Positions 19,585 through 23,646 of a DNA stretch of 23,646 nt are shown here, piece after piece; position 1 is the stretch's first letter; each line of letters opens with the position of its first letter. Made by a program: the position numbers and the translations under genes. The stretch comes from Scenedesmus sp. ARA3. Lineage: Eukaryota; Chlorophyta; Chlorophyceae; Sphaeropleales; Scenedesmaceae. The stretch lies in contig RWJK01000547.1 of NCBI GenBank assembly GCA_004335835.1, positions 1 through 23,646 of the forward strand, written 5' to 3'. The notes under the pieces are model-generated. The model saw only the letters and a program-made list of their open reading frames with translations, had not been told where the DNA came from and did not search any database.

Positions 19585-22500
19585 GCGACGCAGCAGATCA
19601 AGCTCAAGCAGAACCACCACCAGCAGCAGCAGCAGCAGCAGCAGCAGTGGGCCCAGCAGCGCCTCACAGCAGCAGCAGCAGCTGCTGCCGCCCATTCCGG
19701 AAGAGGTGCAGCACCTTATCGCTGAAATTGAGGCGCAGCTGTCAGCAGCGCGGGGCGCTGAGGTGTGCCTGAATGAGGGTCAGCGCATGGCGCTGTGCCT
19801 GGCATGGCGGCTGCCGCTGCTGGTGCTGACCGGTGGCCCGGGCTGCGGCAAGACACTGACGAGCCAGGCTGTGGCAAGGGCCTGGCTGCAAGAGGAGTGG
19901 GGTGGCGAGGATTTGTCGCTGGCCATGGCGGCACCCACAGGTGGGAAGTTATTGCAGCGTGATGCATGCAGACTGCATGACAGCTACACCAAGTTTGCAT
20001 TGTGAGCTAGCCTGGGTTGACCTCTTCAGTTGCTGTGGTAGTTGCATGCGGATGAGGTCCTGCTGCAGGGGGGCGAGGCAAGGTCTAGAGCAGGCCCGAT
20101 CATGTGACACCTTTGCTTAGCGCCCTTGCAGCGCTGCAACGGCGTAGCTACAGGCTGCCTGTTGCGTGGCCGATGCACTGCCTGTCATACTGCGCTTGAC
20201 CTGGCAATGAAAGTAGCATGCTCAATCTGTTTGCGGAATGCGGTGTTACACTCTGATGTTTTTGTGCAGGCCGTGCTGCGCAGAGGCTGCAGGAGGTTGT
20301 GTCTGGCAGCAGCTTGGACGCAAGCACCTCCACCATACACCGCCTGCTGGGCTACAGAGGCCGCAAAACAAAGTCACCAGCAGCAGCAGACAGCAGCAGC
20401 AGCAGCAGCAGCAGCAAACTAGGAGGTTCCTCAGGGGCAGCTGATGCAGCAGGCAGTGGTGATGAGGAGTATGATGTTGGCGGGCTGTGTGCGTACGGCA
20501 GGGACAACAAGCTGCCTGTCGGCAGGCTGCTGGTGGACGAGTGCAGCATGATGGACCTGCCGCTGGCTGCTGCGCTGGTCAACGCAATTGAGTGAGTTGT
20601 TTGACTGGAGTGTGACCGAAGTTTGACTGCACTGAGTTGGGTGCTGCTAACTGCTTGCTATTTGCAGTGCAGGCAGAGGTACTGAAGCATGCTGCGCCTA
20701 TCTGATAGTCCTTCCCGCAGCAGCAGGCATACCCCTCAGCCTGCACAGTCACACTGCAATTTGACAGCCTTCTGCAAACACACAATCTTGTTTTGCTTCC
20801 ATGGTATGCCTGAGAACATCTTTCCTGCACGTCACTCTGCACAGCTGCCCTGTAAGGATGATTTCGAGCTGACATCTGTCCTGTGACAGAAGTCTGCCGC
20901 AGACAATACATCATCCAGTGAGTGAGGTGTGCTGCTGCATGTTGCCCTGCCACCGCTGCTGCCACTGCCCCTGCAGCCGCCCCCGCGCCTCGTTGCTGCT
21001 GGTTGGTGACCCAGACCAGCTGCCCCCCGTGGGCCCGGGCCGGCCTTTTGCTGCCGCGCTGGCTGCGGGGCTGCTGCCCTCCATCGACTTGCGCTGCATC
21101 TACCGCAGCGCGGCTGGCAGCGCCATAGTGAAGGCGGCACACGCCATCAACCAGGGTGAGTGCAGTGCATGCTTTTTATAGCACCAGCAGTGGCAGAAGC
21201 AACACACGGACACTGCTTCGCGTGCTGCTGGTTGTGCCTAGCACGACACCAGCCACACCAGCAGCAAACCGCTGAGTGCAGTCGGTGTCGGACATGGATT
21301 TGCAATGGCGCCTGTCGATCGCACGTCAGCTGCAGCTGCTTGCACACCACATTTTCTCGTCCTTCTGCTAACTTGCTGCGTGCGCTGCTGAACTACATCC
21401 TGTCTTTGTTTTTCGCTGCTGTACGCACCAGGCCTCCCGCCGTCCATCACCACGTGGGACGTCAGCGGCTGGGACCCTGCAGGCGACCTGGCGGCCCGCC
21501 TGGCAGCGCTGCCCACAGACGCTGCCACAGGCCAGCCAGCGCTGCCCAGTGACGCACTGTTTGTGCGGCTGCAGGAGCACGCTGCCCCGCAGGCAGTGGC
21601 AGAGGTGCTGCTGGCGGCTGTGGCCACGCTCAGCAGCAGCTGCAGCACCGCAGATGTGCAGGTGCGCGGCACGGCACAGCTGCTGAAGCAGCAGCTTCAG
21701 CTTGATGCTGGCCATGCGCACATTGTTGAGGGCAGCAGCTGTGTTTTGATGATAAGGTGTTGCGTGTTGGTTGATGTGGTGGTGTGGGCGAAGCAAGCGT
21801 TGCTGTAGTGGCTCTCCCAGGCACTGGTGTGTTATCCGGTGCTTCCCTGCAATCAGGCTCTTTTGCCGTATCCATTCTTGAGCCACAGCTAAGGTGGCGG
21901 GCACACCTGACACTGCTACTTCCGGCCTCTTTGCCGCCTGCCTGCTGCACCCCAGGTGCTGTCCCCCACCAAGCGCAACGCATGCGGCACGGCGCAGCTC
22001 AACGCCCAGCTGCAGCAGCTGCTCAACCCGGCAGGGCCCGGCAAGCCTGAGATGCCTGTGCATGGCAGCAGCAGCAACCGCAGCAGCAGCAGCCAGCACC
22101 ACCACAGCGGCCCAGTATGGCGGCTGGGTGACCGAGTAGTGCACCTAGTCAATGACACTGAGCGTGACGTGTATAATGGCGACCTGGGCCTGGTGACTGC
22201 AGTTGATGCGGCAGAGGGCAGCTTGGTGGTCACGTACCCACCACGCAGTAGCAGCAAGGGGCAGCCACACAAGGTCATCTACAAGGGGATAGAGATATCG
22301 GAGCAGCTGCAGCTGGCGTGGGCGATCACTGTACACAAGGTGTGGCTGCTGTGTTGTTGATGTAGAGTGGTGCGGAAAGGGGCCCAGTGCCAGCTGTGTT
22401 ACGTAGCAGCAGCAAGCCAATCGTCCTGCGGTCAGCGCCTAGAACCATGCATGTGTTATCATGTATGCCGGGGTGTTGGTGGTTGACACATCATGGCGTG

Positions 22501-23104
22501 ATTGCAAAGTAGCACACCCGGCGGAGCACCTGCTGGGCTGCTTGAGCACTCCCGTCACCACACACTCACAAGGTCCAACCCTGTCTGCGCAAACTACACA
22601 CACATCCTCAGCATGTGCTTGCCTTAAGCACTTTGCTGCATCACCCCTGGCGTGCTACTATGCATTATGCGTCCTGCTGCTGCACATGCGCGTGCCCATG
22701 CATTCACTGTATGAACTTCTGTCCTTGTACATGCGCAGGCGCAAGGCGGTGAGTTCCCCATCGTGCTCATGCCGCTGGAGCCCTCCGCGGGCCGCTTCCT
22801 GCTGCGGCGGCCGCTGCTGTACACGGCCGTCAGCAGGGCGCAGCGGCTGCTGCTGCTGGTGGGCACGCAGGGCGCAATGGACACATGCATTCACAACGCA
22901 GGCGGCCACACCCACCATGCGCACCACAGCACGGCAGCAGCAGCAACAGCAGCAGGTGGTGGTGGTGGGTTTGGCAGTGGTTGGGCAGCTGAGGTGCAGC
23001 GCAGCAGGATGGTGGCCAAGCTGCGGGCTGGCGCGGCTGCGCGGGGCCTGCAGCCGTTCCCGCGCATGGTGTTTGGGCCGGAGGGTTGGCAGGTGCAGCA
23101 GTAA
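16370..23104 (+). CDS. RecD2-type SF1B DNA helicase, likely organelle-targeted
   Basis: An ATP-driven 5'-3' DNA helicase of the RecD2 (RecD/TraA) family, likely acting in repair of organelle DNA. Nine exons join in phase: 16370-17533, 17755-18014, 18393-18610 (or from 18399), 18858-19940, 20270-20591, 20977-21155, 21432-21661, 21956-22339 and 22739-23104, for about 1,401 residues. The first ~90 residues are basic, hydrophobic and poor in acidic residues (targeting peptide), followed by ~270 residues rich in Gln/Ala/Ser. Next comes the RecD2 N-terminal OB-like segment, VRGIVSRITFEGEGGFQIAR, then HhH repeats (YLVGCLPGVGPKTAALLV, LVGIKGIGAKKAAEI). Walker A is GGPGCGKT at about 873-880, Walker B LLVDECSMMD with Asp at about 998, motif III LLLVGDPDQLPPVGPG, motif IV CIYRSAAGSAIV, the SH3-like/Q-region RLGDRVVHLVNDTERDVYNG, motif V AITVHKAQGGEFP and motif VI YTAVSRAQR. 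All key residues are present. Poly-Ser and poly-Gln runs interrupt the interdomain regions. No RecB or RecC partner is nearby, as expected for RecD2. Confidence 0.95.
16861..17026. repeat. CAG tracts, poly-Ser then poly-Gln in the helicase
   Basis: Eleven units at 16861-16893 are read as AGC (Ser), and ten units at 16997-17026 as CAG (Gln). Further shorter Gln/Ala runs continue to about 17440, making a prion-like low-complexity N-terminal region before the RecD2 core. Confidence 0.92.
17719..17739. repeat. (CTG)7 tract before the exon 2 acceptor of the helicase
   Basis: Seven sense-strand CTG units lie in intron 1, about 15 bases before acceptor gctgcag|GTGCTG. The placement is the same as in the P450 introns although this gene is on the opposite strand. 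Confidence 0.9.
19543..19581. repeat. (CAG)13 tract, poly-Ser in the helicase
   Basis: Thirteen units read as AGC give a Ser run, followed by Arg/Ser-rich residues and a second Ser run. It sits in a linker just before the conserved N-terminal part of helicase domain 1A, directly after a short Glu run (KEEEEEK). Confidence 0.93.
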
Positions 23105-23646
23105 GGAGCTGCGGTGGGGTGCGAGTGACTGTTGTTGCCCACCATTGCAATGGTCATATGACCCATGAGCCTGGCTTCTGCTTCGACCTTGGCAGCCGCG
23201 CACAACCCCACATCTCACTTTGCAAGCCCAACAATAAAATGCTCGAATAAAAGGGTTTGTCGATGACGCTGGGATGAACGCCAGAAGGAGTTCACTGGTG
23301 ACCTACCTTGCACGTGGGTGATGCTGGCGCAAACGTGTCAAGCCGTAGTGCTTGGGGCAGCACAGCGCTGCCTGCAGTTATAATGCAGCTGGGTCATGCT
23401 TGTATGCGTGCTGTCCGAATGCGGAGCATGCCTGTAAAGGCACACGTGCATATGTGGTCACCAGAATGATCGCCGCAACATGGCATGCAATATACTCTTC
23501 CCTACGGACCATGCCCTGCGAGCTTTTTGCCGGTGTCTTCCTGCCATCTGTTAAAGCAAAGACTTGTTATGCGACGTGCATAGTGTATGCGAGTGGGATG
23601 GGGTGGGGCCCACCTGCCTGCACTGCAGCATCGGCGGCTGGCACGT
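23105..23646. other. 3' flank of the helicase gene
   Basis: Two AATAAA hexamers lie at 23233-23238 and 23246-23251, and a chlorophyte TGTAA signal at 23433-23437; one of these probably directs 3' processing. At the right edge, 23608-23646, a minus-strand stretch before a possible donor (GGCAG|GTGGGC) might be the end of an exon, but it is too short to judge. Confidence 0.45.

Noticed and set aside
20579..21142. 187-codon minus-strand frame
   Set aside because: Antisense to helicase exon 6, which encodes motifs III and IV in the correct phase.

Overview
The window looks like nuclear DNA from a green alga (Chlorophyta), most likely a Sphaeropleales/Scenedesmus-type genome. The reasons are spliced genes with short GT-AG introns, a nuclear gene for photosystem I subunit PsaO, TGTAA polyadenylation signals after genes, and a great abundance of CAG/CTG trinucleotide tracts read as Gln, Ala or Ser. 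The lineage is an inference. The spliced eukaryotic nature is seen directly, because exon phases join cleanly in the gene models below.

Layout. (1) 1-609, minus: 5' part of a probably mitochondrial DUF4460 (TCAIM-like) protein that runs off the left edge. (2) about 734-3614, plus: a TruA-type tRNA pseudouridine synthase with Gln/Ala/Ser-rich insertions. (3) 3615-4499: no recognisable gene. (4) about 4500-6403, plus: psaO in seven short exons. (5) 6404-7214: psaO 3' end and an unassigned gap. (6) 7215-8585, plus: an unnamed protein with a Tudor-like domain, an acidic linker and one C-terminal membrane segment. (7) 8586-10938: 2.35 kb without a convincing gene. (8) 15830-10939, minus: a ten-exon cytochrome P450 of about 664 residues with a very large insertion before its haem-binding loop. 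(9) 15831-16369: region shared by two divergent genes. (10) 16370-23104, plus: a nine-exon RecD2-type (SF1B) DNA helicase of about 1,400 residues with a likely organelle-targeting N-terminus. (11) 23105-23646: 3' flank.

The genes do not form one pathway: they cover tRNA modification, photosystem I, a membrane/chromatin candidate, an oxidase and organelle DNA maintenance. The most striking shared property is the trinucleotide repeats. Exons mostly carry sense CAG (Q/A/S runs), while every long intronic tract noted here is sense CTG, several of them ending within about 6-16 nt of a 3' splice site. The extreme case is 29 uninterrupted units in the P450 gene. No CRISPR array, rRNA, tRNA, intact transposon or virus was recognised.
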